A stretch of DNA of 64,000 nucleotides from Euryodendron excelsum (lineage: Eukaryota; Streptophyta; Magnoliopsida; Ericales; Pentaphylacaceae), in NCBI GenBank assembly GCA_033060915.1, contig CM065379.1, positions 33,116,318 through 33,180,317 on the forward strand, written 5' to 3'. Of the stretch, positions 44,565 through 55,537 are shown in pieces. A program made the position numbers and the translations under genes. The notes under the pieces are model-generated. The model made no database searches and was not told the origin of the DNA. It worked only from the letters and a program-made list of their open reading frames with translations. Every line of letters starts with the position of its first letter. The first letter of the stretch is position 1.

Positions 44565-45687
44565 CCAAACAAACCATAAATATCAAAGTACGACAGAGAT
44601 TTGTATCTTACACTTTAATGCTTTCAACTTCTACATCAATTTATTAAGGTAAATGCTAACATGTGCTTTAATTAATAATATATACGCTTTAAATAAAACA
44701 TAATTAACTTGTTAATTCTCTTCATTCAATACAAATCCCTTGTAATTTATCCTCATTCGGTTATTGTTGATGCTTTGGCTTGGTTTAATGTCACTTTCTT
44801 CCATTGAAAAAGAAAAAAAAGAAGAAGAAGAATAAACTAAAGACAGCAAAACTGAAATCTAAGAAATCAAAACGCATTACAATTTAAGACAATTGACTGA
44901 ACTCATCCTAAAAGAAACCCTTGAAATTTATGCAAAATTAATGAAACCCACGGAACCGACTATATACATATATGTATATATACATATCTACAACATGGAT
45001 GGTCGAATCTGGTGTTATGAAAGTGATCCGACAGTGTGCTCCCCTCAAGTTAGATCCTCACCTTCACGTTGTCGATTGACCGTCCTCTAGCTGCTGCCAC
45101 TCAAAAGTTTTTCCAAAGATTTGTCTTCCGTGGCAGGCAGAAACCAAACCGATTAACAAGAGACAGATTGTCAAAACAGAAAGGCAAAAGAGGTTAAAAC
45201 TATAGTTGCTAATATTTTATGGAGTAGCGTATCGTTTCTTATATTGGTACCGTAGTATATTACCAACTGTGGTACCAAATTTGTCACTATAAATGTTATA
45301 TTTTCTAAAAGTGTATAGTTGCTTACAAAATATTTACTTACAAAATTTAATATTATTGATATCAAGAATTGTTGAACACTTGACTATTTTAATATAACAT
45401 AAAATTGTTATTGAACCCAAATATATATTTTAAAATATTTATAAAATATATTAGTTATCTAGTATACATCCAATACAAGATGTAATAGACATTTATCATT
45501 AAAATGCAATAAGAATAAATTATTTTAAAAAAAATTATAAAAAAATTCGATACCATCCATTAAATTTGGTGTTGGCTGTATCTTAACCAAGGTACTCACC
45601 CTTCTCAATACCTTTTTTCTATTCAATACGATATGTACGCCTAATATCGACTCATATTTATGATATTCATAACTATAGTTAAAACAA
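44565..45687. other. AT-rich intergenic DNA
   Basis: No supported gene. TATATACATATATGTATATA-type palindromic repeat at about 44960-44985. ORFs at 44893-45090 and 45171-45365 are low-complexity. Confidence 0.5.
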
Positions 45688-46222
45688 GAGTTAATTATAC
45701 TTTACATCTTTATCCTTTATACTAAATTTTACTTCAAAATTTTTACTTTTAATTGTAAGCTTCTACACTTTTAATTTGTTGTAATAACAACTTTTTGTTT
45801 GGAAAATGGATAAAAAAATTTCATGTGATAACCAAATGGCCTTTTTTAAGAGACAAATATGTAAAATTCAACCCGTTTCTATCCCAAAGACTCACACGTA
45901 TTGCATGTGAGTTGAATTGAGAATTTTTACATCGCTTAATTACATTATATACATCACAAAGTTTATTACACTCATAATTTTAGAATCATTTGAGAGGAAT
46001 TTGTGATAGATTATTAAAAAAAAAAACATGATTTTACAACTTAACCCATTGAAAAAGGCAACATGTTATCATATGTGAATTTTTTTTTTATTTTTCAAAT
46101 AGAAGTTAAATAAAAGATTAGTATTGTAATAAATTAAAAGTATAAAAATTTAATCATTATAATTAGAAGTTAATATTTTAAAGTAAAATTTGATATAAAG
46201 CGTAAAAGTACGTAATTAACTC
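45688..46222. mobile_element. Mutator-like MITE with long inverted repeats
   Basis: 535 bp. Both ends begin GAGTTAATTA (right end read on the minus strand), and similarity continues for about 110-120 bp: AAATTTTACTT(C/T)AAAAT, then an (A/C)TTTTAATTT(G/A)TT block in both arms. It is flanked by TTAAAACAA (45679-45687) and TTCAAACAA (46223-46231), a 9-bp target duplication with one mismatch, which is the Mutator hallmark. No transposase is encoded; it would depend on one elsewhere. Confidence 0.8.
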
Positions 46223-46447
46223 TTCAAACAAAGATAGAGAGAAATGTCAAAAAAAAAAATGCAGAGAGAGAGAGATGAAAAAGTATAGAAAGTGGTCCAT
46301 CTCTTGCTCCCTCTTTGTCTCCACCATTTAGCCGGTCAAAAGCGCTTGGCTTGGGCTGTTTTCAAATGGCTCCAAAAAAGTCTGCTTGCTCACGAGCCTG
46401 ACTACAGAATTCGTGGATGCACTGACTACACAGATGTCCGACACTAT

Positions 46448-47312
46448 GGGCCGTTTGATTTTTCAGCCAGACAAAAAATTTTGGGACTAATAGTCCTAAA
46501 ATTAATAATTTTAAGATTAAAAGTATCAAATAATTGTTTAATTTCATATTTGTTTGCACATAAAATAAAGGGTCGAACTAATTCTACAACTATAAAAAAT
46601 TACTGTATTACTCCTCATTATATATTATTAGCCTATAATATAAATAATATAATCATATATATATAATAAAATATAATATTATAGGCTAAAAAAATAATAA
46701 ATAATATTAGAGTCTAGGAAAAGTATATTATATTATAAAAAATACATATATATTATTAATATTATATTATAGTATGTATTTGTCATATATTGTAATGTAA
46801 AATAATGTATAATAGTATGTCATACAAATTTATACATATAAAATACTAATATATAATAATATATTATATAATATAATATTATTATAATGGAATATAAAGA
46901 GTATATTATATGATATACAACATATAACAATGTTATATAATTTTTTATAAATGTAATATTACCATATTCTAATATATTATAATAGAATATTATATACAAT
47001 AATGTATTACGTATATAATATTTTAAAATATAATATTATACAATATTACCGTATTTTAATATTTATAATGTAATATAATATATAAAATATATAATATATA
47101 TTGACCAGGGGTAGTTAAGTCATTTTAACCTTACCCCTCTTCACTCTAGTTCTGAGATTAGCAAACTCACCCCCTAGAATTAGCTAAGAATTAGTATGTG
47201 GTATTAGTAGTCCGATCCAGACTACTAGTTCAGCCTTTATTTGGGAACCAAACGCTGAATAAGCCCAAATTCCTTATCTAATCCAGTCTTGTCCCACGAA
47301 TCAAATACGCCC
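46448..47312. mobile_element. Tourist-like (PIF/Harbinger-type) element, AT-rich core
   Basis: Left end GGGCCGTTTGATTTTT; right end, read on the minus strand, GGGCGTATTTGATTCG. It is flanked on both sides by TAT, a possible 3-bp target duplication. The core (about 46560-47100) is almost only A and T, and no transposase is present. The superfamily is uncertain because TAT is not the usual TAA/TTA. Confidence 0.55.
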
Positions 47313-49590
47313 TATGTTTTCACATCTAAATAATGTCATTTGTAATTTTTTTCAAATGGTCGCCTTTAGCCTATTTGTAGTGAGGCTTGCACTGATGTTA
47401 GGAGACTTTGGAATCGATTAACTCTCTCTTCTCTACGGTTTTGACCCAATATATCAAAATAAAAAGAGAAAGGAGGAGAGAGAATTTTTTACTTTGATAT
47501 ATAATTGTTCTAATAAATTCTTATAAATATTGTGTAGTATTAGGGTTTTAATAAATCATGTAAATATTTTAATACTTTATAATGCCCTTTTTAAGTTTCT
47601 TAATATTTTTTTATAAATATATTATTTAATTTTATATCACCTAACATTTTTATACTATTCACAATATTTTTAGTCCACGTTTAGTATTTCCTTTTGCCAT
47701 ATCGACTACTGCCTCCATTTTTCATATCGGTAACTACGGTCTCACATCTAAATAATGTTTACATTGTGTGATGTTCATTCAAATAATGCTTCTTACTTTT
47801 TTTTTCTTATGCCGACATTATTAAATTTATAAATTTTTCATTCATCTCTATTAATGCTTATATTATGTTGTCAATGCATAAAAAAAAAGAACAAAAAAAA
47901 GAACACATTTATGCTATTATAAAGTCAACACCTGAGAGTTTGGTCACGACCTATCAAGTTTTTACATGCCTACTCATTTGAACCATAATTGCTTTAAACT
48001 ATTTATAGGTAGTGGGTGATTGGAAGAAAACAAATTTATAGATGATTCTTTTGTTTACAATAATGTATGTTTTACCACAAAATAACACTAACAGTAAACT
48101 CGTGCTATGCACGGAGATTTATAACAAAAAAGTATGAGAACAAAGTTATTTGAAATATATATAAAATTATAAATTATTTTAACTATAAAACTTATAACAA
48201 AGAAAAATATTTTTTTGATAAAATTAAAAATTAAGTAATAATTTTTTTAAATAAATACTACGTCAATATAAAAGTATGAAAGATCATGAAGCTAAGTTGA
48301 AACTATGATACTAATTTCTTTTTATTTTCTTTAAGTTTCCATTCCCACTTGTCACTAAATTTTTAGTTGGATTCCACCAATGAAAACAAAAATAAAAAAA
48401 CAAAGGCAACCACTGATCACCTTAAAGCATTTTTAACAAAAAAAAAATGTCATGTACTCCTTACTCACTTCCTTAAGCCGGTTTTCAGGGTTGGCCCGTG
48501 GGCTCTTCTAACACTATACAAAGAAGTAAACGACTTTTATCTTATCATTTTCTTACAAAAAAAATAAAAATAAAGAAAATAACATAAAACCTTCATCCAA
48601 AAAATATTATCCAATTAATTACTTGAAAATTCAATCAAGCATTTCTCGATTCATCTAAATAAATCTACCCAGTTCTCGAAGTTATATAGACTCTTATTTA
48701 CCTAAACTTCAATATAAAAAATCTAAAATGCAACAATTTTGACACAATTAAATTTCTTGTACTACTTTTATCACTTCATATTAACGCGCCTATTAAATGA
48801 TTGAAAAACAATAAACCAGCAAACTAAGCATATGAATATTGAAAGCAAATTGAATCAACAGTATATATAGCTTCATCTAAATCACCCATAAGCAGAAATC
48901 TTAAAAAAAAATATTTCGAAAACTTGAAAGGGAATGGATATAAGGTGCGTGTGGCTTCTGAGAGAGAAAGAACGAACTAGAGGAAAAAGAGAGAAACAAA
49001 GAGGTTGTAGCCCACAGGTTGTTGTGGGTGGCTGTCATGATAAGAGTATATTTATAGTTATATTTATATTTATATATATAAAGAGGCTATAAACAGAAAA
49101 AGTAAATTTAAAAGTTTATAATCGGATAAAGATGTAACAAAAATTTAAACGGATAAAGTAAGTTTTTTGCTTTTATTTTATTTTATAGATTTCGATAAAG
49201 TAAGTTTAAAATTTAGACAGATAAAGATATAACAAAATTTAAATGTGAAATCTTGGATTACTGACTATTAAGATATGTCTTTACTATACTTTATCAACAA
49301 ATAGTTTAACTTGTTTTGAAAAAAATCATTGTTATTACTTTCTATCAATGAATAGTTTAAAAATCAATGTTATTGGGGTAATCGGATTGCAATACATAAT
49401 ATATAACATGTGGTATTGTTAATATTTTAAAAATCTAAAAATCTAAGTATAATGGATTGAGAGTTCCGTTCTTAAAAATCCAACAAAGTTTGGTTATTTA
49501 TGATAGTACTAATGCGTTCACCTTCGAGTGGTATCAAACAAGTAGACCGTCACACCTCAACATGATGTAATGTGGCATAATTTCACAAGG
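47313..49590. other. AT-rich intergenic DNA
   Basis: No supported gene. 47490-47715 is the partner of the dispersed repeat at 39739-39960. CTCGTGCTATGCACGG at 48099 is a short palindromic phrase. Purine-rich stretch at 48955-49010. The ORF at 48367-48567 is low-complexity. Confidence 0.5.
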
Positions 49591-49594
49591 GGAG

Positions 49595-49645
49595 ACACAC
49601 ACACACACACACATATATATATATGTGTGTGTAGAGAGAGAGAGA
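49595..49645. repeat. Compound microsatellite (AC)9(AT)6(GT)4(AG)n
   Basis: AC repeats at 49595-49612, AT at 49613-49624, GT at 49625-49632 and AG to 49645. The AC and GT arms around the AT core form a 28-base perfect palindrome (49605-49632). It lies about 160 bp upstream of the transporter exon. Confidence 0.95.
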
Positions 49646-49693
49646 ACTAACCCCTCTCAACTAAACTTCCCTCCCTCAAGTCTCACCAGACAT

Positions 49694-49703
49694 TCTATAT
49701 AGG
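49694..49703 (+). promoter_or_regulatory. Candidate TATA box of the transporter-like gene
   Basis: TCTATATAGG, 91 bp before the ATG at 49794, leaves room for a transcription start about 30 bp downstream and a 5' leader of about 60 bp. A second TATATATA at 49783 is too close to the ATG. Confidence 0.5.
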
Positions 49704-49793
49704 GATATTTTTTCTCAATTGGTTAATATCTACTCCCTAGCTTGTACCTGCCGTTGAGAGGAGTAGGATCTTTGATTAATTCTATATATACAT

Positions 49794-49985
49794 ATGGATA
49801 GAGAAAGCATGGAAGATGAAGGCCCGATAACGACGTCTCTGCTGGCCGAAGAAAAACCTGATGATATTGACAGTATTGGCCGGCGCTACAGCGGTGATGC
49901 AGCCAGTGGCGGTTCGGCGGTCACAGCTGTTCTTCTCCTCAGCACCTTTGTTGTCGCCACCGGTTCCTTCGCTTATGGTTGTGCT
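49794..49985 (+). CDS. First exon of an ERD6-like sugar transporter (MFS)
   Basis: 64 codons: MDRESMEDEGPITTSLLAEE, an acidic segment, RRYSGDAASGGSAVTAVLL, then LSTFVVATGSFAYGCA. The acidic N-terminus with a LL motif, followed by a first membrane helix reading LSTFV...GSF.(F/Y)G.CA, is the signature start of ERD6-like monosaccharide transporters, proteins of the vacuolar membrane that move sugars with protons. The exon ends phase 0 at a good donor (GCT|GTAAGC at 49986); in this family the next exon would begin with a VGYSSP-type segment. GC content is much higher than its surroundings and there are no stops, unlike the neighbouring elements. No further exon was found to the right; the rest may lie beyond the window or be lost. 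The alternative is an orphan gene fragment. Confidence 0.6.
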
Positions 49986-50740
49986 GTAAGCTCTACAAAC
50001 ATGCATCTGCTTTGCATATATTCATTCTGCTCTCTTTGAATGGAAGATGTATATGACTAGATATTGTTAGCCGTATACTCCTTAACAAAATTGGTAGGGA
50101 GTCCTATTTCATTTTTAATATAGATAATTCATGCCTATGAATCAATTAATAATTTGGGTTGGTTTATTCTACTAAAACAATAACAACAATAATAATAATA
50201 ATTAAGCAATGAGCCAAATATAGTTTTAAAAATCTATAAACTATTAAAAAAATCCAAACATCCCTTAATAAACTAAACATGCATATATGCAAGAGTAGAG
50301 GAAGGAAACCACTATTACGTTTCCTCTTTCCATTCCTACCCCCACAACATACCATTTTTCAGAAAACCATTGTCTCTCTCTCACTCAAGTGTGCTTATGT
50401 GATGGAACACAGTAGGGAGCTCAACATGCAAGAGTAGAGAAAAAAAACTTTTTATTTGTTGTCAAAGCATTTTAATGTTTTCTCATGGAACATATGCATG
50501 TAAAAAAAATCAAAATCAAAATCAAAACCAAAACTTTTCATACGATTGAGTTCAGCAAATCTAAATTTAAATTCTGAATCCCTAAATTCAACTTACCCAT
50601 TTTTTGAATCCAAACAACGAGAAATTTCAGTTACAAAAAAAAGTTCTCCAAACCCAAAAAAAAAAAAAACAAAACAGAGAAAATAAAAACCAGTGTAGGC
50701 TAATCAAATGATAGGTTTACAATAGAAAGAAACATAGTAA
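49986..50740 (+). other. Presumed start of intron 1 of the transporter-like gene
   Basis: Begins with the donor GTAAGC. AT-rich, no coding potential. Candidate acceptors exist but none opens a frame resembling the next exon of the family. Confidence 0.35.
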
Positions 50741-51080
50741 TAGCATCTCTAAGGGACTCTATAGTTGTTCTCTTAGCTATTTTAAAGAGTCAAACATTAA
50801 AAATGGCCTTCCAACCAGTTTTTTATATGGCTCTCTAAATGTAAAGAGCTAAAGTGGCTCTCTAAATTTTAATTTACAAATCTCTGTCTCTCTCTCTTCC
50901 CTCTTTTTTTTTTTTCTCTTTTCTTAGAGTGAATGTTAAAAAAAAATAATAATTTATGAGGTGGTTAGTTAAAATAAAGAGTAGAGCATTTTTTAAAAAA
51001 AATTAACTAACTAAAATAAATAATAAAATTTTTAAATATATTTTAACTAGCTATTTTATAAAGCAGTCTTGGAGATGTTT
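50741..51080. mobile_element. Tourist-like MITE with TAA target duplication
   Basis: 340 bp. Left end TAGCATCTCTAAG, right end (minus strand) AAACATCTCCAAG, flanked by TAA (50738-50740) and TAA (51081-51083). TAGCTATTTTA-type sequence lies near both ends. GCATCTCCAA ends with TAA/TTA duplication are typical of PIF/Harbinger MITEs. No coding capacity. Confidence 0.6.
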
Positions 51081-51757
51081 TAAGAGACAGCTCGTGAAAA
51101 CCAACTAAAAATTAAAAAATCAAAGTCTCGTATAAAAAAATCAAAAGAAGAAAGAAACAAACATCAGGCTCTGTTTTGATTGGTGATTTGCCTGCAGAAA
51201 CCCGTTAACCCTTTGCCATAGTTTAACAAAATTGAAGCGCTCTGTGTTGCTTCGAAAAATGAGAACTACGGGCATTTTCTAGTTTTTTCTTTTCCACAAC
51301 CCGAAAGCACACAGCCACCTTCTCCTCAACCATTGATGCATCATCACCCATCACCACCATACCCCTGTACTCTTTCTTCTTACCTTTTCCATCCTCTTCT
51401 TTTACCCATCGTGAAAAAAAAAACATCTACAAAAATCCCGAAACAATATGAAGAAAATAACAAAATAAAACAAAAAAAATACTTGAGAAAAAGACAATGC
51501 AAACCTGAAGCAAAGGGAGCAGATGAAAGAAAAAAAGGAAAAACAAAGAGAGGAAAGGAGCTGGGCATGGAGTGAGGGGTGAGGAAGAAAAAAGAAAGAA
51601 GGAAAAAAGATAAAGAAAGAATAAAGGATGAGAGAGAGATAATGGGGTGGCCAGACCAGAAGGGCTCGGGCATGGCCCCTCTATTTTCTTTCACCTTCTC
51701 TTGCTCTATCTTGTCTCTATAGAATGGTTCTTCTCCCATGGTGGTTGTTGCTCCTTA
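51081..51757. other. Non-coding, purine-rich stretch
   Basis: Includes a strongly A/G-rich block at about 51480-51660. Overlapping ORFs on both strands (51223-51739) are low-complexity and not credible. Confidence 0.45.
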
Positions 51758-53141
51758 GAGCAACTCCAACATGCTAGCTAAACCTATCCTGTTAGCTATT
51801 ATAGGTAGTCAAGACTCTTTTTTTTTTTTTTAGCTCCAACGGGCTTTCTATCCCTCTCGCTATTTTAGCTAACTCGATTTTCACTCACCAGATATATGGA
51901 GCGAAAATGAGCTCGCTATTGACAATGGTAAATCTCACATGTTTCCTCCTTCACCATTTCGTTAGTAGAACTAGGGCATAGATCTTATCTGAAGCAACTA
52001 ACAGAGCATCTCATTTTGCAAAACTAGGGCACAAATCTCATCAAGGTATGGAGCTCTCACTCTTTCTTTTCTCACTGTCGAAAAGCTCCCTCCCCTCTCA
52101 CTCCCTCGTCCTTCCCGCTGTCAAAACGCCTCTTTTCCCCCTTCTCTCACCTCCCTACCTTGTTGATGCACTGTTTGTTTGTGAAGAGTCCTTGCAAACA
52201 CATGTTTGTTTGTAAACTGATAGTGTGAGGCATTAAATTTTAATGCTTTACTGATTACTTGAATATATGTTTGTCTGTGAACTGATCCTGCCTTATTTGC
52301 GAACTGGTCATGTGATTACTAGCTTTTAGTGCTTTACTGATCATATGAGACATTGAAATTTTGTTTTTGTATGGGAACATTTTCTTTTCAAGTGTTCTTT
52401 TTTTCTTCAGAAATGATAACAAATGACTTATTTATAAAACAAACCATTTCAACTTTAGATCAAGTATACTCATTTCTAAAGAAAAGCCATTTATATGTAG
52501 GGGCTTTTAAAAAAAATTTCAGATAATACCTTTAGATGGAACCATGCCAAGCAAAGATGAAAATTCGTCTAAATTTTTTAAAAGATGGTAATCTGAATAA
52601 AAAAAAAATGAATAATGTATTGATTTTTGGTTTATTGGTTCGATTGATTGATTATTGAAAAGGCTTTACCCATGAAGAACCATGTATCAATTTCGTGTGG
52701 TTGATTATTGAAAGGGCATTTTGGATTAATGTTCTTGGACAGGGAAACTTTTGGGAGAATAGAGCTGTTATGGCTTTTGAGAGAATATAACTTTTGAAAG
52801 AATATAACTGTTATAACCATTGAAAAATTTAATCATTTTCACTTTACGAGTATTTGACACTTTTACTTAAAAAATATGATCGTTAAAAATATTTGAATGT
52901 TGCACTTTTTTAGAACAAGGCATGTTGCGTCATCATGTCATGTCACCATAACAACAAGGACATGGCATGCCACATAGCTTTTTCTATTAAATGCAATATA
53001 GTTAGTTCAAATAACTAGTAAAAATAACAAGTAATGTTAGAGTTGCTAGATAAAAGTGACTTTTTAAAATAGAGAGTATAATATTTTACTATATTTTGGA
53101 TTTTCAAAACAGCTAGTAGCGTTGGACTCTTGGAGTTACTC
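51758..53141. mobile_element. Non-autonomous PIF/Harbinger-like element with TTA target duplication
   Basis: 1384 bp. Left end GAGCAACTCCAACATG, right end (minus strand) GAGTAACTCCAAGAG, each followed within 30 bp by CTAGC. TTA at 51755-51757 and 53142-53144 is a perfect 3-bp target duplication of the superfamily's preferred sequence. No transposase ORF is present. A loosely repeated TTTGT(T/C)TGTGAACTGAT phrase occurs at 52160-52300. Confidence 0.65.
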
Positions 53142-53282
53142 TTAGAAAGAGGAGCAATCAGAGCTGATTGAGATTGTGTGAGTGGAAATGGTTTTAGAGA
53201 GGAAAACTTTGGAGTGAGTAGTGTGAATATATAAAGCATGTATGTATGAAAGTTGACAGGGAGCATTTAATGTCAATGTTCA
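53142..53282. other. Host sequence between Harbinger-like element and Tat insertion
   Basis: 141 bp with no gene; ends with GTTCA, the left target-site copy of the Tat element. Confidence 0.5.
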
Positions 53283-53901
53283 TGATAATACAACAAGTCT
53301 GGCTGGTTTGCTCCCAATGGGCAGACCACGCAAGTTAATAATATAACAAGGCTAGCTGGTCTGCTCTTAATGGGCAGACCATGTAAGCCCAAGCCACGAT
53401 CCTAACCCACACCCTCAAACTCCCTAATCAGGCCTGCCAACAAACCTTCAAGGACAGAGCACCAGTAGTGTATTAGGCACTGCCACTAAGGCACGTACTC
53501 CGAAATTCTCGCTTGATAGTCGGCCTCCACAATCCTATGATGGAAGCAGTTTCATCCCTCACTGGGGGCATGGCTTATGAGGCCTAACATGAAGGCATGG
53601 CACACCCCCCACGATCCCTGATGCACAATCTGGGGGCAGGATCATCTCTCCCATTAAGGTGCCCACAATTCAAGCCACACTCCCTACTAACACCCCTATA
53701 AAAAGGGCAGTCATCATCTCCAATAGAGGTACGAGACACATTAACCCTTGAGCATTGTTACTCTGCCATTTATCTCTAGCCTAACTTTGGCATCAGAGTG
53801 CCTTTGGCAGACACCACACTGGTGTCCCAAGCAGGAGGATCCATCTCTTCAACCATTCGCATCAAAGGTTGGGAAGGATGTACAAATTCACTGCATTATC
53901 A
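53283..53901 (+). mobile_element. 5' LTR of the Tat element
   Basis: TGATAATACAAC to GCATTATCA, 619 bp. It opens with two tandem units of about 56 bp, each with a GGT(C/T)TGCTC..GGGCAGACC inverted pair. TATAAAAAG is at 53697. Only six C are present where the 3' LTR has 57. Confidence 0.85.
53697..53705 (+). promoter_or_regulatory. TATA box of the Tat 5' LTR
   Basis: TATAAAAAG, about 200 bp before the LTR end; conserved in the 3' LTR at 63698-63706. It would drive the genomic RNA. Confidence 0.75.
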
Positions 53902-53903
53902 AT

Positions 53904-53921
53904 TGGCGCCGTCTGTGGGAA
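53904..53921 (+). other. Primer-binding site of the Tat element
   Basis: TGGCGCCGTCTGTGGGAA, two bases after the LTR. This 18-mer is the standard site of Tat-type plant elements, and here it is unmutated. Confidence 0.85.
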
Positions 53922-53939
53922 TGACACTTTAGTTGTTTC

Positions 53940-55438
53940 ATGGTCTTGACCGAATCCGAAGCTGCATCAATTAGGCTAGACGAAGCAATGAAGGAACAAA
54001 ACACCGCTAAAATCGCTGCCTTGCAGCAACAGATCATCAAAATGATGGCTTCCATGAACCAACTCTAGTCTCAAAATCAAGAGTTGGAAAGGAGATTGCT
54101 CCTATCACCGGTGGCATCGGCAATGGTGGATCCTCCACTGCTAGAGGACCCACCAATGCCTACAAACCAGCCTGTGGCAAGGAACCGAGAAAGTGACGCT
54201 AGTGAGAGAGCAGAGGACCCAGCGTTTCCTGGGGAGAACCCTCCCCTAAGAGGGGCTGGAATCCACGCCGACAAAGCCCAGAGCCACATCAACCGATCTA
54301 AGGCAGCAACAGTGGTCTTCCGGAGCACGCTAGCGAAACTCACCCAATGTGGTGCGAGCAGTTAAAGGAAATGCAAGCCAAGCTGGCTGGAGAGATTGCA
54401 GCGGTGAAAGAGAAAGGCCCTAACACGGTAGAAGAACTGGTAAACAGGACAGACACGCCTTTCACATCAGCAATAATGAGGATGCCCTTACCCTCGGAGT
54501 TCAAGATGCCCACGTCAAAGTCCTTTGATGGCACAAAGGATCCCCTGGACCACCTTGAGACATATAAGGCCCTGATGGACCTTCAGGCAGTTCCTGACGA
54601 GATTATGTGTAGGGCGTTTCCTACCACCCTTAAGGGTCCGGCCCGAATTTGGTTTCACAGGCTTTCCCCTGGGACGATCGATAAATTCGTAGACCTGAGC
54701 AGGTTGTTCGTCAGCCATTACATCGGAGGGCAAAAACAGCGGAGGCCCTCCACCTCCTTGTTCAACACTAAGCCTATGCGAGTTTGTCACCCGTTTCAAC
54801 CAGGAGACTTTCTATGTGGATGACCTGGATCAAAAGGTGGCAGTAGCAGCTTTTATTGCAGGCGTTAGAACCCCCAAGCTCTTATTCTCCTTTGCCAAGG
54901 AGGCGCGCAAGACCATGGCTGTCCTAATGCTCCGAGCACAGAAATACATGAACGTAGAAGATACCCTCAAAGCCAGGAAAAACCCAGAGAGCGCCACCCC
55001 CAGCCTGGACAAGAAAAGGGCGGCTAACAAGAAAAAAGATGACAAGGCAGTGAAAGCCCCTAGACTGGCTGAGCAGAAGCCACGAGGAGAGAGCGATAGG
55101 ACTAAGCCAGCCAGGTACAACCAGCACTTTACCCCCTTAAATAATCCTCTGGATCAAGTGCTCTACGAGACCAAGGGGGATACGGTGCTGAGATGGTCAG
55201 GACGGATGAGGTCCCCCCCAGAGAAGAGACCAACCAACAAGTGGTGCCGATTTTACCAAGACCATGGCCACGATACGGAGAACTATTACGACCTTAAGCA
55301 ATAGGTTGAGTACTTGATCAAGCAAGGGAGATTAGGCCGATACATAGCTGGGGGTAGACATGATGAGAGGCGAGACCAGCCCCAAGGCAGGCCGAACGAA
55401 GAAGTCCAGAGAGGGAAAGGCAAAATCAGCAACCCATA
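53940..55438 (+). pseudogene. Broken gag of the Tat element
   Basis: ATG at 53940 opens MVLTESEAASIRLDEAMKEQ with a short helical region; a TAG at 54066 interrupts it and the same frame runs to 54365. After a frame change the gag domain follows: MRMPLPSEFKMPTSKSFDGT, PLDHLETYKALMDLQAVPDE and CRAFPTTLKGPARIWFHRLS. A second frame change near 54785 leads to QKVAVAAFIAGVRTPKLLFS, a Lys-rich region, and WCRFYQDHGHDTENYYDLKQ at 55240-55301, the Tat zinc-knuckle region with its last cysteine replaced by Tyr. TAG follows at 55302, then sequence rich in Arg, Gln and Gly. Gag would form the particle. Assignment is certain; the chain is broken four times or more. Confidence 0.85.
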
Positions 55439-55537
55439 GGTCAAATAAGGGTCATTTCTGGAGAGTTCACAGGCGGAGGAGAGTCTTCGTCATCAAGGAA
55501 AAGGCACGCTAGGGAGGCTCAGAGCCAGAGGGAAGTC

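Noticed and set aside
48085..48130. CGTGCTATGCACGG phrase resembling a Helitron 5' end
   Set aside because: No TC start, no CTAG-end hairpin partner and no helicase; a single palindromic phrase is not enough.
51223..51739. Three overlapping ORFs of 67-119 aa
   Set aside because: They lie in a purine-rich/pyrimidine-rich stretch; runs of Phe, Ser, Lys and Glu reflect base composition.
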